DNA of 64,000 bases from Limnomonas spitsbergensis (lineage: Eukaryota; Chlorophyta; Chlorophyceae; Chlamydomonadales), in the NCBI GenBank assembly GCA_037349105.1, contig JAYJMM010000072.1, positions 248,001 to 312,000 on the forward strand, read 5' to 3'. Position 1 is the stretch's first letter. Every line of letters starts with the position of its first letter. Shown here piece after piece: positions 21,800 to 33,400 of this stretch. The translations under genes and the position numbers were made by a program. A model generated the notes under the pieces. That model did no database searches, had not been told where the DNA came from, and worked only from the letters and a program-made list of their open reading frames with translations.

Positions 21800-22560
21800 G
21801 TCAATGACGTTACACATCTGGGCCCGGCTCAAATGAAAAGGCCCGGCCGCGTGGGCGCCTAAGTAAAGAGTTGGGAGGGAAGAGGGAAACACACACCAAG
21901 GGGCAGGGCAAAGAAAAAGGAGGAAAAGTGGGGAATAAAGCGAAGGGACAAAACGAAAGGCTGGAAAATAAATATGAAGGAAGTTCCAACCGAAGGGGGC
22001 GGAACAAAAATTATGGACCCCATCCCCCCTAATTCTCCAAAAGTCATCCGTTTGACATGGAAGTTGCACCTAAGGATTTTTGGGAGGGTATCTCGGGCTC
22101 TCGGCTTCATGAAAAAAAGCAAACATCTATAGAGCCTTGGACCCCCCCCTCCTAGTTTGACATGCGTTGACCGGGTACTTAACGTTGACCGTTGACCATG
22201 CATAGGGGGTCGTTGGAAAGCCCTTGCCCTACCCTACGAGATCTTCATATTATGTAGTTCTCTCGGGGCTGAGATATTATTCGCAAAATAAGCTTTTGTG
22301 AAATCTACGAAATCCTCATTGTCTTGCTTTCTGTACCTCAGTAACCGTTGGGCCAAAAAGCATTTTAAGACCAGGTAGTATGGAAAGCTCTCGTCAAGCT
22401 CCATACTTTCCGAGGATGGGGTGTTTTTAGTTTCGCCCCCCCCCCTCGGTTCCAACCTCTGAAAACGACTACGCCTCAACGATATCTACCATGTCTTCCA
22501 CAAATGCCAGGGCATCCTACCGAAGCCTGCCCCGGAACAAGTATACAAAAGGCTCTAGCA
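21800..22560 (-). pseudogene. Retroelement fragment, minus strand, with internal unrelated segment
   Basis: The 3' signature at 21800-21880 (gtcaatgacgttacacatc and gcccggccgcgtgggcgcc) and a purine-rich tail reach about 22015. Coding remnant resumes near 22480-22560 ('tatctaccatgtcttccac'). The 22020-22460 segment is not shared with other copies and looks inserted or divergent. Confidence 0.5.
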
Positions 22561-22619
22561 CTGAATGGCTAGGTGAAGTTGTGAAGTTTTTACTTTCCAG
22601 CGGGGCATCACATTTGACT

Positions 22620-23150
22620 TGTGCAGAAGATTAGCCCCAGCCACAAATATGACGTGGGTGCAAAAGAGTGCACCATCCAAGGAAGCACTAGGCTCAGATG
22701 GCGAGCTAATCGAGGATGCGCTACATTTTGCTTTCAATGCCCTAGCAGCGTGAAGGGCACGCATAGGGAGAGGGGTAGGGCCGGCCCCCCAGAGGGCGCC
22801 ACAGACTTTCACCAGTTGCACTGGGGAATGAAGGCATGGGTGGGAGGCCCTGGATTTTGTGAAGGATGTGGCAGGGATTGTAGGGCTAGTTTCTAGAGAG
22901 GCTGGGGAATCAGTTTATTTCCCCTTGGTGGGGGTGGATATTTTCTCTTTCGGTCCTCTTTTGCTTTCTCTCACCTTTTGCCTTTGACTTGTCCAAGGCT
23001 ACATTTAAGAGGGGCTGGGAATCCTCACATGGCCTTTCCTGTGGGGGCGTTATCATCTTTCTTTCTTTCCTTGGCTGGTGGGAATGTGGCAGGGTCAATG
23101 GAAATGGCTGAGAGGGCACCTGCCACCGAGCGGGCCATATGGCGGCCATC
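22620..23150 (+). pseudogene. Degenerate retroelement fragment, plus strand
   Basis: Coding remnants in plus orientation match the family's zinc-knuckle region ('gaggatgcgctacattttgc', 'tttcaatgccctagcag', 'gactttcaccagttgcactg', 'gaaggatgtggcaggg'), followed by a pyrimidine-rich tail. Frames are broken. Confidence 0.55.
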
Positions 23151-23154
23151 TGTT

Positions 23155-23940
23155 CATGACGTTACACCTCTGGGCCATGATGCAATGAAGCTCGGCCACG
23201 TCGGCAAACAAGAAGTCAAGGGAGAATGCACAAGTAGAAAGAAAGGATAGCAAGTTCGCCCACCAAACAACAAGAACACAAAGGTCAGGCAAACCTTATC
23301 CCCTGCCCATGAAGAGAGTAGCCTTCAAAAAGCTCAACTACAAGTAGCACAAAACCTGGTCCTCTCACCCCTGCCAGCGGGCTCTCCGATGTCCTGTCTG
23401 GTCGGGAGGAGAAAGTAAAGGAACTAAGGGCTAGAGGAAAGACAGAGAGGAGCACTAAGGGCAAAGGAAAACACCCCTCCAAAAAACGGAAAGGCAGGCC
23501 GAAGGATCCCCGCCTATGAAAGCAAGAGAGATACAAAAAGAGAAAGAGCCAGTCGCCAGTCGCCAGGCAAAAATAAAAGACAGCAAACTAGCCCTCAACA
23601 AAGTCTACCACGCCCTCAACAATAGCCAGAGCCTCCCACCCATGCCTGCCCTGGTGCAACTGCTGAAAATCCGTGGCGCCCTTAGGGGGGCCTGCCCAAC
23701 CTCTCACCCTCAGCCTCTCTTTCACGCTAGGGTACTGAAAGCACACATGCAGCGTATCCCCCACATGTACACATGCAGCCCATGTCCAGATTTCCGTGGA
23801 GCCCCATGCAGGACATAGTCTGTCGATACATTGATACAGGTATCAGCAATACATGTTGGCCGTGTCCCCTTTTGCTAGTGCGGTTCCTGGCATGTGCTTG
23901 CTCTAGGCTGAAACCAGGCGTGGAAGGCGGCCGCGGACCT
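23155..23940 (-). pseudogene. Degenerate retroelement fragment, minus strand
   Basis: The 3' signature at 23155-23205 (catgacgttacacctctgg) is followed at higher coordinates by a purine-rich tail and coding remnants at 23595-23930 ('caaagtctaccacgccctc', 'ccagagcctcccacccatgc', 'gtgcggttcctggcatg', 'gctgaaaccaggcgtgg'). Confidence 0.55.
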
Positions 23941-23941
23941 G

Positions 23942-24721
23942 TCAATGACCTTATATCTCTGGGCCCTGCTCAAAAAAAGGCTCGGCCGCGTGTGCGCCTA
24001 ACTAAAGAGTTGGGAGGAAAGTTGGAAGGAAACACAGAAGGGGGCAGGACAAAAGAAAGGGGGAAAGTGGGGGGGAAGTGAAGGGATAAAACAAAAGGCT
24101 GGAAAACACAACATACAAAGGAAGTTCCAACCTCGGTTCCAACCTCTAAAAAGTCTTAGCCTTAACAATATTTACGACGTCGTCCACAAAGGCCAGGGCA
24201 TCCCACCCAAACCTGCCCCGGTATAACTCCCAAAAGTCTCTAGCACCGTTCGGAGGACCTGCCCATCCCCGCTCTCTAAGTTGTTCCTGCACGCCGGGGC
24301 ATTGAAAACAAGTATGCAGCGCGTCCTCCACATGGTCGCCGTCTCCCCTAGCCCAACATCGCAGGCAGCACCGCCTGTCACGCTGCTGACCACTGTGCCG
24401 TCCTCTAATGTCAGCCGTGCTGACAGCGCCGAGCCGCAGTCTTAAGTTCGTGCGCACGCAAGCACACTCCTTTCGGCTGGTGAGGACCCTGGCCTGCGCC
24501 AGCACGGTGCCAGCTGTAGACTGAAACCAGGTGCGGATGGCGGCCGCAGACCTGTGTTCAGTGGCAGGATCTCTGGGGTCCCCTATGCCAGCGGCATCCA
24601 TCTGCGCCCGCCCGTCTGCTGCATCTCTAGGGCCTCCCCGGTCGACAACCTCCATCTGCGCCCACTCATAGGCGACCGCCATCTGTGACGAGCGAATAGA
24701 CCTATCAGGGCTGAGCGGCAT
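23942..24721 (-). pseudogene. Longest non-LTR-retrotransposon-like fragment: open 191-codon 3' end plus conserved tail
   Basis: A minus-strand frame 24721-24146 is open for 191 codons. It contains a CLRC...DHVEDALHTCFQCP block, i.e. C-x2-C, then H-x4-C-P, the layout of the zinc-binding region at the C-terminus of many non-LTR retrotransposon reverse transcriptases. An Arg-rich segment with VLTSRKECACVRTNLRLRL precedes it. After the stop, a pyrimidine-rich tail runs to the family's 3' end at 23942 (ggtcattgac). No reverse transcriptase catalytic motif is present, so this is a 5'-truncated copy. Its upstream limit lies two bases beyond the T-run of the permuted tRNA gene. Family assignment rests on the zinc-knuckle pattern and shared 3' ends. 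Confidence 0.6.
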
Positions 24722-24722
24722 G

Positions 24723-24728
24723 AAAAAA
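24723..24728 (-). terminator. Pol III terminator (T6) of the permuted tRNA gene
   Basis: Six consecutive T on the minus strand lie 12 bp after the end of the 5' half of the tRNA. Confidence 0.75.
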
Positions 24729-24739
24729 GAGTCCTGACG

Positions 24740-24818
24740 TATGAGAGCAGTGCTCTAACCAACTGAGCTATGGAGGCTGACATGCCCCCAACCAGTTTCG
24801 AACTGGTGACCCCTGCCT
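24740..24818 (-). tRNA. trnM-CAU: Permuted tRNA-Met (anticodon CAU), 3' half encoded before the 5' half
   Basis: On the minus strand the 3' half comes first (24818-24783, 36 nt, with T-arm ACCAG-TTCGAAA-CTGGT and acceptor TGGGGGC plus A73). A five-base spacer (24782-24778) follows, then the 5' half (24777-24740, 38 nt: acceptor GCCTCCA, D-arm GCTC...GAGC, anticodon stem CTGCT and loop CTCATA). When rejoined, the acceptor stem pairs 7/7 (one G-U), the T stem 5/5, the D stem 4/4 and the anticodon stem CTGCT with GGCAG 5/5 (one G-U). The rejoining point is between positions 37 and 38, the canonical eukaryotic tRNA intron site. The leader GAGT (24823-24820) can pair with the trailer ACTC, as expected for the splicing helix. 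Six T residues at 24728-24723 form a Pol III terminator. The loop CUCAUAA and acceptor start fit elongator Met. Confidence 0.88.
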
Positions 24819-24849
24819 TACTCGATCAATTAACCGGTCACATCACAGG

Positions 24850-26256
24850 ATGTTACAAACTTTCACAAACAATGCTATATCTACGGTCGTTATGCCTCTG
24901 AGTCCCTACGATCAATGGCGTTCCAGCAGCTGGAGGACATCATGATGTTATTTAACAGGCTCGTCCCTACCCCTCAGGCTGGCAGGGCTCACCTCCAGAA
25001 GATGAGCAACAGCGCCGAGCTATGCAACAAAGTCTCATGCCTACTGGCCGCGCCCTGTGGCGTCAGCCGTGCACACTTCCCTTCAGTTGGATCAGCCCCG
25101 CTGCCCCCAGGGAGGTGTCTCCCTTGCTCAGCAGTGTGGCTGCTGCAGCGCCCACCCGGCGTCCATGCCAGAGTATGGGGGTGGTATGTGCCATGGTAGC
25201 ACAATCCGGCTGAAAATGTTACCTGTGCCGTATCTAGCCGTATCGTGCCGTATCGTGGCACTTTGGTAGTACAATGCGGCTGAACTTGTGCCGTATTGCG
25301 TCGTATCATGCCGTATCGGTACCATGGTATGTGCGGCAGCTGTGGAGGCTAAGGAGTATGGACTGGGGGCGTCGCTATCTCTGGGCGCTGGCTCGGGCGC
25401 CGCTATCTCTGGGCGCTGCCTCTTGAAAGCGAGGAGTCAGAAATTAGGCTTAACCCTAACCAGAAATTAGGCTTAACCCTAATGACCAGACTGTCATCAC
25501 CGCCTTCTTCCCAATTACCGGTATCCTAGGATCCTCGCAGCCTCCCTCAATGGAGGATCAGCTGACTGATATTGACACCTAGCATCGTACCGGAATGTGC
25601 TTTAAAATCGTTATTTTGTGTCCAGAAGATTGGAAATGCACTCAACCCATATAGGATGTGCATCACTGCATACCAGGATGTGAGGTCCCATGTGAAGTAG
25701 GTGAACCACTGAACCTGTGGTGGGATGGTGGCATCGAGGGTTCCAGGTGAGCATCGTCAGGAGGGGGCATGGTCAAGCTGGGAGGGACGCCAAGTTTTGG
25801 TTTTTGATGTTGGGCATGCTGAACGTGTAAGTGTTGGTTGAGTGAAACTTGAAAGGCCATTGTGGCACCGACGTCAGCAAGCTCATTTACCAAGACTGAA
25901 ATTGGAAGGAGCGTACGCAGGACAGCATACGCCCGGGTGAGGATAGGGAGACGAATCCGAGGAGAACTTTTCAGGGGGCGTGCCAATTCGGCGTGCCTAC
26001 GGCGCCGTACGTCTTTGACAAAGTGCCTCCTTTGCCTTGGCTCGTTCTTTCTGTTGCGAGGCCGTCTTGCATAAAGTAAGAAAATACGATGTCGAAGCTA
26101 TCAAATGCTGCGGCGGAACGTAGCATGCCCTCATGCATCCTCTCTTCCCGTCTACTCGTCATTTTTAGTCTGAATTGGCTTGGGGATCATTTATGGCCGC
26201 ACTGGATCGTATCCTGACGGGCTCTGTCACCCTGCCTGCCTGCCGTCCTGGCACAG
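24850..26256. other. Intergenic region upstream of RPL31
   Basis: No exon is recognised. It includes a dispersed repeat at 25195-25325 (two 'gccgtatcgtgcc'-type units shared with 40705-40815), a small direct repeat 'cagaaattaggcttaaccct' at 25438 and 25461, and the presumed RPL31 promoter. A pyrimidine-rich stretch ending CCTGGCACAG directly precedes the RPL31 ATG and resembles a 3' splice site, so a 5' UTR intron is possible. Confidence 0.45.
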
Positions 26257-28712
26257 ATGGCAAAGAAGGAGAGCCGCTCCAGGGATGTTGTGTCCAGGGA
26301 GTACACCATCAACGTCCACAAGTGCGTTCACAAGGTCTCCTTCAAGAAGAAGGCACCTCAGGCCGTCAAGCGGATCCGCGCATTCGCCTCAAAGATGATG
26401 GGCACCTCGGACGTGCGTCTGGACGTGAAGCTGAACAAGACGATCTGGAGCAAGGGCGTCAGGCACGTCCCCAACCGTATCCGCATTGTCATCTCCAGGA
26501 GACGCAATGACGACGAGGACGCCAAGGTGCGGTCTCAGGGCTAGGTTGCAGTTTTGCACTGAACGCATTTGTGTAGGAAGGCCCGTGACAATTAAGGGGC
26601 ACTCAGAACTGCCCTAGCATGGCTGTTTGTTGATGCATGGCCGGCTTTGCCATGGCAGCCAAGCTCTTCGGCCAGGAGAGCGACACATGGGTGGGTCTTG
26701 CTGTTGAGAGGAGGGGCATGCCATTTGACAGCCTGTCTGTTGCTGCCATGACCATCAGCATGGCATGTCACACATTGGTATTGCTGTCCAGAGTTCAGAT
26801 GACTCTCTGGCTGTTCTGGCGTTCAAGCTGTGGGGGGGAGAACACAGGCTTCAGATTGGCAGCCAATTTTTTTCTGAACTGCGCATCAGACCCAAACAAA
26901 CCCAAGGCCTGCAGTACCAGCTGTAGGTGTTGTGGCTGAATAAATGACCTGAATGGCAGAATTTTAGCTGAAAACCCTGAAATTTAACTGCTGTGACTTT
27001 GTGTTTGATTTACTGCATACGGCACGATTGCATGGCATGATTGGCAGGTCTTGTAGTTTTTTTCCGGAACAGGCCATAACCTCCAGTCAAATTGTCGTAC
27101 CTCACTCCAAAGGTCCATGTCTGATTCCTAAGATTATGGGACGGGCTTTGATTAGAGCACCATACCCACTAAAGCCACAAATCCCTGGTCGTGATATGGC
27201 CCTGGCTTTGTTGCACCATCTGAAGGAGTCTCTGTCCAGAAAGAGATCGTTTATTGTAGGCACTGTTTACCAAAGTGCTTGCTGGACCATCTTAGGGGGT
27301 GCCAGGCTCGCCAGGCCAGTCTGGGGGGGGGCAGCCTGGCAACCATTGGGCGAATGGGTCCTTCATCGGCCTGCAGCTGGTGGACCTGGCAGCAGGGCTG
27401 GCTGCACCGTATGCCCCTTGGCCGCTGAATTTTAGTTAAAAAGCAGTAGAAGAGCATTTTTAGTTAAGGCAGGAAACGCCAAGATATTTGCTTTTTTGCA
27501 TTCTGGTGTTGCCGACAGCTCCACTGAAAAGATCAGCCCCTCAAGCCTGCCCTTGATTGTGATGTCATGCTGGTTGTGCGTGGGTGTCGGTTCCCTCACT
27601 GGGCAAGACGGGAGGGCTGGTCCAGGACTTCACCAGTGCGTGTCTATTGCAGTAAGCATCAAACAACCTTCATCAGGCTGTTGGGCGACCATCTCAGGGC
27701 GGATGGGGCACAAACCTTGTCCGGCCTAGGGTGGATGGAACTGGCAGCAGTAGGAGGCTTTCTGCACCATGCCCCAGCGATTAAAGGCCGTGATATAGCT
27801 GAGCTGTAGCTTGAACAACCCTTCAGACTCAGAAGTACATCATGGTGGATGGTACCTGGGCCTGGTACAGGCTGCTGGCCAAACAGTACCTATATTATAG
27901 GCATGCAAGGTTGCCGGCCCGGCATGCCCTTTTACGTACTCCATCTCATTGCATTACAGCCATGGATGGGTGAACAGCTGCCAAGCTGTTGTTTTGATTT
28001 CAAAAAGGATTTCATTGTCACCCTCTTGAGGCTGCAACCAAATGCTGAACCCCACTTTTAGAACCCCCCCTCTGGAAATTTGATTCAGAGGCAGAGGCAT
28101 CTTCCTTTATGGTCGTATGTCCACCTTTTTTTACAAGAGTGTTTTCAAATGTACTGCCTCACACCACGGTGGGCTGCTTAGCAACCCCACCACCTGGGAC
28201 CAAATCACTCAACCTTGTCTGGCCCATTGTAGGCGGCCCAAGGAACTGGGCATGCTGCACCAGGCCTCTTGGGTCATGGGCCATGATTATATGTGATGGA
28301 AACACCCAACACTTAACTGTGCTGGTCAGGCTCTGGGGGGCTGAGTTTTTTGATCAAAGGCGTTTCCAGTTGCGCATGCTGGTCAAGTGATTGTCTGTCT
28401 CGCAGGCTTCTGGTGGAGTATCACCCTCCCTGGAAATGCTATTTCCTGCCTTCTGTCCACCTGCTTGCTACTCCGAGGGGGTCTGGGGGAGGGTCCTGAA
28501 CACCTTGTTTGAGAAACGCTTCACATATGGGTTACTCGTCTTTCCCAGCTCCCAATGTTGTCGAGTCCATGACATTTTCGTGTGGAAAGCTCTTGAATCC
28601 TTGGTTCGCCCTCCCTTCCCTGTGCTTGCAGGAGGAGATGTACTCCTTCGTCTCTGTCGCTGAGGACCAGGTCACCAAGGGCAAGGGCACGACCGTTGTG
28701 CAGGACGTTTAA
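26257..28712 (+). CDS. RPL31: 60S ribosomal protein L31 (eL31), two exons, 116 aa
   Basis: Exons are 26257-26526 (90 codons) and 28632-28712 (26 codons plus TAA); the intron is GT-AG in phase 0 (CCAAG then GTGCGG; TTGCAG then GAGGAG). The protein has the family's core in order: [20 protein letters not shown] (residues about 13-32), [38 protein letters not shown] and the [10 protein letters not shown] loop, then a C-terminal strand [11 protein letters not shown]31 sits at the polypeptide exit tunnel of the large ribosomal subunit, where it contacts nascent-chain factors. Length agrees with plant and algal homologues. The ATG follows AG directly, so the first splice acceptor may lie in the 5' UTR. 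The 2.1-kb intron lacks the junction echoes seen in GUN4 and HydEF but holds dispersed GC-rich repeats. Confidence 0.95.
26527..28631 (+). other. RPL31 intron with dispersed repeats, no junction arrays
   Basis: Three loose copies of the GACCGATGGGG-type dispersed repeat lie at about 27290-27430, 27640-27790 and 28165-28275, each with a GGCC-rich tail. I see no tandem array and no second copy of either exon edge. Open frames in this intron show no similarity to known proteins. Confidence 0.5.
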
Positions 28713-29110
28713 GCGCTGTGTGTGTTACGCATTCTAGCTGATCCTGATTTGTACTTTGCAAACTGTTCCCACGAATGCCAAGCTGTTTTAAATGTGCTCC
28801 CGGTATACATACACTTGTCCGATCAGATCAGCGCACTAAAACGTATGACTGTTTGCATCGTCGCTCAATTTCAAATCACACCACCATCAGACCCATGCCG
28901 ATTGTGTCAATAACGTTACACCCATGCTGATTGTGTAAGCTGCCCAGTGTCATGCCGTTTGAGGCATGCTGTCCACAGTGTGCGATCTGGCTGATGCCGT
29001 CTCTTGCAGACTGTAGCCAGCTAACTGACTAAGCCCATGGCAGGCAGTAATCAAAACACGGTGGGTCAACGTCCATCAATTTTGCGAGTCAAGCCTGCCT
29101 CTGTTGACAG
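28713..29110 (+). other. Downstream flank of RPL31
   Basis: This is the presumed 3' UTR and intergenic DNA, with no gene seen. A partial 'caccatcagacccatgc/gattgtgt' direct repeat lies at about 28880-28940. Confidence 0.4.
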
Positions 29111-29111
29111 T

Positions 29112-29650
29112 TGATGATTTTACACCTCCGGGCCCTGCCCAAACAGGCTCAGCTGCGTGGGCGCCTAACTAAAGAGTTGGGAGTTATGGTGGAAGCCAAC
29201 ACAAGGGGGCGGGACAAAGATACGGAGGGAAATAAATTTAAGGGACAAACAAAAGGTCGACTCCTCATCGATATCTACCACGTCTTCTACAAAGACCAGG
29301 GCATCCCACCCAGGGTTGCCCCAGTACAACTCTAAGAAGTTCCTAGCACCATTCGGAGGACCTGCCCATCCCCACTCCCTTACTTGATCCTTCAGGCTGG
29401 GGCATTGAAAGCATGCATGCAGCGCATCCTCTACATGATCGCCGTCCCCCCCTAGCCCAATATCGCTGGCAGCACCGTCTGTCATGCTGCTGACCACTGC
29501 GCAGTCCTCTAGTGTCAGCCGTGCTAACGGCGTCGAGCCGCAGACTTAAGTTCGTGCGCACGCAAGCACACTTCCTTCGGCTGGTACGGCCTCTGCGCCG
29601 AAGTCTAAAACCAGGTGCGGTAGGCGGTTGCAGACCTGTGTTCAGTGGCA
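29112..29650 (-). pseudogene. 5'-truncated retroelement fragment, minus strand
   Basis: It has the same family and order as 23942-24721: 3' signature at 29112-29185 (ttttacacctccgggccctg, cgtgggcgcctaactaaag), purine-rich tail, then coding remnants 29265-29640 including the zinc-knuckle HVEDALHACFQCP (minus frame, 29497-29165). The frame shifts near 29450-29500. This copy is intergenic, between RPL31 and HydEF. Confidence 0.6.
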
Positions 29651-30447
29651 GGATCTCTGGGGTCGCCTCTGCCTCCGTTTACAGTGGAGACAGGAAAAGC
29701 ATCAAGCCATGCAACAGGACGCGTACTTCGCTGGGAGGAGGAACATGAGGATTGGGAAACAATTTAGTCCCAGATTTGCATTTCAATTAGGTCAAAGTGC
29801 CGGGGAGAGGGGGGAGCGTCAAGCCCAGCGTGTCCACCTGGTGCTTCATGTGCACCTGGTGCTTCATCATCTGTGAGGTGGGGCAGAGTTCAGGGAGAGC
29901 CTTAACCTGAGGGAGAAGGGTCTCATGTGCTCTCATTACCACAATTAGACCCAGAGGGTGGATGACGACCCTAGTCTCTGCTGAGCTTGCAAGCCCTGGC
30001 AGACTTTTGCTTTACTCTGGCAGAGTTTGATGAAGCTGTAGCATGGCCATACAGATTTTGCGATTAGTTTGCGATTGTTGATGACAGGTGAGGCTGAGAC
30101 TCACCATTGTGCCCGAGATGGTTGTGCCCAGCAGGTTTCCCAGACCCCGACGCTTCTGTCGGCACAACGATTATAGGATTTTGACTGCTTTATTTTGAGT
30201 TAACTTAAAACAAATTGTACATTTGCCGTTCTTTACTTGCATATGGACTACCTGTCTACCTAGCTACTACTAAACACAGCCAGTTTCGAGTTTTCCGAGA
30301 CCCTCCACACATTTCCGAACAAAATGCATGCGCTTGCTTCCTCGTTCCGGGAATTGATTGTACGCATCCTTCTCAATAAATACATCAACAAAACCTCGGG
30401 GTAGATTTCTTTCACTTCCTATCTCTGCTACTCTCTCGAATCTCAGC
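29651..30447 (+). promoter_or_regulatory. Upstream region of HydEF
   Basis: It contains the presumed promoter and 5' UTR of HydEF. It is of ordinary composition with no tandem arrays apart from a duplicated 'cacctggtgcttcatgtg' motif near 29835. No clear TATA box or known anaerobic-response element was identified by eye. There is no in-frame ATG between the upstream stop and 30448. Confidence 0.4.
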
Positions 30448-33400
30448 ATGCTCCAGATTCCGGCCATGGGCCTGGGTCTGGGGAGCATCCTCCACCCTGG
30501 CGCACTATCTGCCGCTCGCACATTAAGCTCCGACATCAGCAGGATTTGGCAATCGACTTCATACACTGCAGTAGGCGATTCCGTCTCGGCTCAAATCCGA
30601 CATCACACCGGCCACGCCAACGAGTTGGGGCACACCGGCGCAGAATTCAAGGCAGCCCTCGACAACGCGCCTCAGAAGTTTCAGTCGGAAGCCCGAAAGC
30701 GGTTGCAGGTAAAAGCCCAGTACCAGTACACCTGCCACCTGCCAGTACCGCACACGCCCGCGGACGGTTGGAATTGGTGACTCACCCTCCGCCCTCTGTC
30801 GCCAGTTTCCACCCTCCATGCCAGCACACTTGAGCAACCACCACACTATTTCTGTATGGTTGCTTTGGCTACAACTCAGCTAAATTACGGCCTGCCTCAT
30901 ACTGCGTGGGCCTGGTGCGGCATGCCCTTCCTTGAGCCACCGGCCATAAGCCGATCATGAAGGTTAGGTCCCAATTGGTCCAGTAGTGGCCGCATGGTAG
31001 GCCCCCCACCCCATGGAGGTTTAGTGCGCACTGAACACTGGCAGCGGAGACTGCCATGGCCCATCCCTGTCCGTGCCGCAGCTCTCATTCACGTCCTTCA
31101 TGCTACGCCACTCAATGGTCCAGAATCAAAGATGGGGACTAGGGTTTCCACTCCAGCATTATGAACAGTGATTTGCACATGATTTCTCACCAGTCCAGCC
31201 GAGCATCACAAATGAACAAATGATGCATGGGACAGGTACCCTCCGCACACCGGTTAAAGCCCAGAAAACCCGATTTTGTTCACGGAATGAAGTTCAGGAC
31301 AGCGGATGAAGAACAGTGTCCCTACCCTCTCAGCTGGCAGGCAGCCCACAACCCCCGGCATTGTGGCGTGGGAATGATCCCCGTCGTACAGCACGCAGGC
31401 CGTAACAGAAAACTGGACATGGGTGCAAGCCGCAAGACATTTACGTTAAGCAATGCCTAGACACAAATCAGCAAAATCAGAAATGCTCTGAACTTCCGAC
31501 TGCTTCCATTATTATTTTTTCGGTTGCGAGTTTATTTTCAGAGGGCTGACCCGCGGCCGCCAAGCGCCTGCATGGGGCAAAAGACTCGACCGGGCTACAG
31601 GCACGGGCCCAAACAGCATGGCTGGCCGCCATGGGGCTTCCCGCCGGACACCAAGAGATACCTGAAGTGCTCAACCGTTTGCGTGGCCATAAAGAATAAC
31701 GAATACAAATGACAGCATGCTGAATCGTAGCCTCAACATACCAATATCCTCACTTTGTGGAGTACGTGCATGCTGAACCGTGGCCGAGCCATACCAATAT
31801 TGACACTAACTGCATGCAGAGCTATTACCGAGCCATGCAAAAAGTAATACTCACTGCATTCTCACCGCAGAGCTTTGCTAAGCTCCCATGGGAGGTTGCC
31901 ATGTCGGCCGAGGACGCTGCAAAGACCCTGGGCAAGTTCCTTGGCCTTCCTTCGTTGGGGCCTGCCAGCGTCCTCGACTTGGACGTGGAGCAGGTGTGGG
32001 GCATAAGCAGGAAAAGCGGTGAAAGAAACAGATGAATGTGAAATTGTCAGAATTGAGGGGTGTGTGAAACGTTTGAGTGTGAAATAGATCCTGGTATGAA
32101 TAAAAAGGGTAGAAAATTAGGAAACTAGGTACGGTAGTGTGAAACGGACATCAATGGAGGGGGTCGGAAGAAAGCAAATTGTGTGAAAATTGATGTGAAT
32201 ATAAAAGGGGTATGGAAGCAGGCCTGGCTAGCACTACAGGGTTGGGAAGCATTGCTTATTTCGAAGGCTTCAGATACACTACATCACGGCAGTAAGCCGC
32301 ATGGGCCAGGCGCGGAAAGCTCCGCTGCTTGAGACATGGACAGTAAGAAGAGCAAGGCCGGGTTTTCGTCGGCCTAGTGGTCTCACCGCCCACAGGCCTG
32401 CCAAGGGTAGTCCTGGTGCGCACTAAAATGAATACAGGCGGGCTGAGTACTGCTCGTGACGCTGCACCGCTGATGCTCGCCTCGATCAATCTCCACACAG
32501 TGCAGAGATAAGAACTTTCCCTCGGGCAAGGTTGCTGTGCACCGAGGTCTGACACATAATGAGACAAGTGATGGCATCCTGCCCCCCACCTACACCTCTT
32601 CGCATGACCGGCAAAAGAATAAGGACAAGAAAGACCGGACGGGAATCGGGAATTCGAATCAACGAACCCCGTGCCCCGGGCCCACCATCCCGCGTACATT
32701 TACAGTTAACCCTGAGCCCCTAACCCCTAATCCCTAACCCCTAAACCCTGAATAAGGTGCTGGCCATCCTTGAGGAGACTACCCTTCGAGGCAACAAGCA
32801 GCTGGAGGGCGCCCTGTACAGCCACGCTGATGCAGTCACGTAAGCCCAGGGTTGCTGGGTCAGGGTGTAGGACTCAGGGTGTAGAGTGTAGGGTTCATGG
32901 GACAGGGTTCATGAGCTCATGCCACAGGGTTTGTGGCACAGGGCTCGTGGCCGAGGGTCAAGGTTCCGTGGCTCAGGGTGTACGGTTTAGGGTTTAGGGT
33001 CCGTGGCTCAGGGCATAGGGTTTATGGCTCTGGGCGTAGGGTCATTGCTGTGCATTGCTGCTGCAATGTTGCGTGCATGTGTTTGGGCGGTCGGGGCCTG
33101 CCTAGCCACCGGCCCGCCGTGTGCCTCAGCCTGGTGTTTTGCGCTGCAGGATCCACAGCAGTGTTGCAGTGTCTCTTTTTCGTGGCCCCGCTAAATTTCA
33201 GCTACATGTCAGCTACATCTCAGGTACCCCCTGGCCATCGGCCGTAGGCCCCTTTTTCGGCAAGACTTGCGACTCGAGCCACCGGCTCTGGGTCGGTCAA
33301 GAAAGGGCCCCATCGGGCTTTTGGAGGCTGCGAGGCGGCCCGCTGACGGTTGCCTCTTTGCCGGGAAAAGGATCGTTGAGCGTCTGTGCTGCCCTTGATG

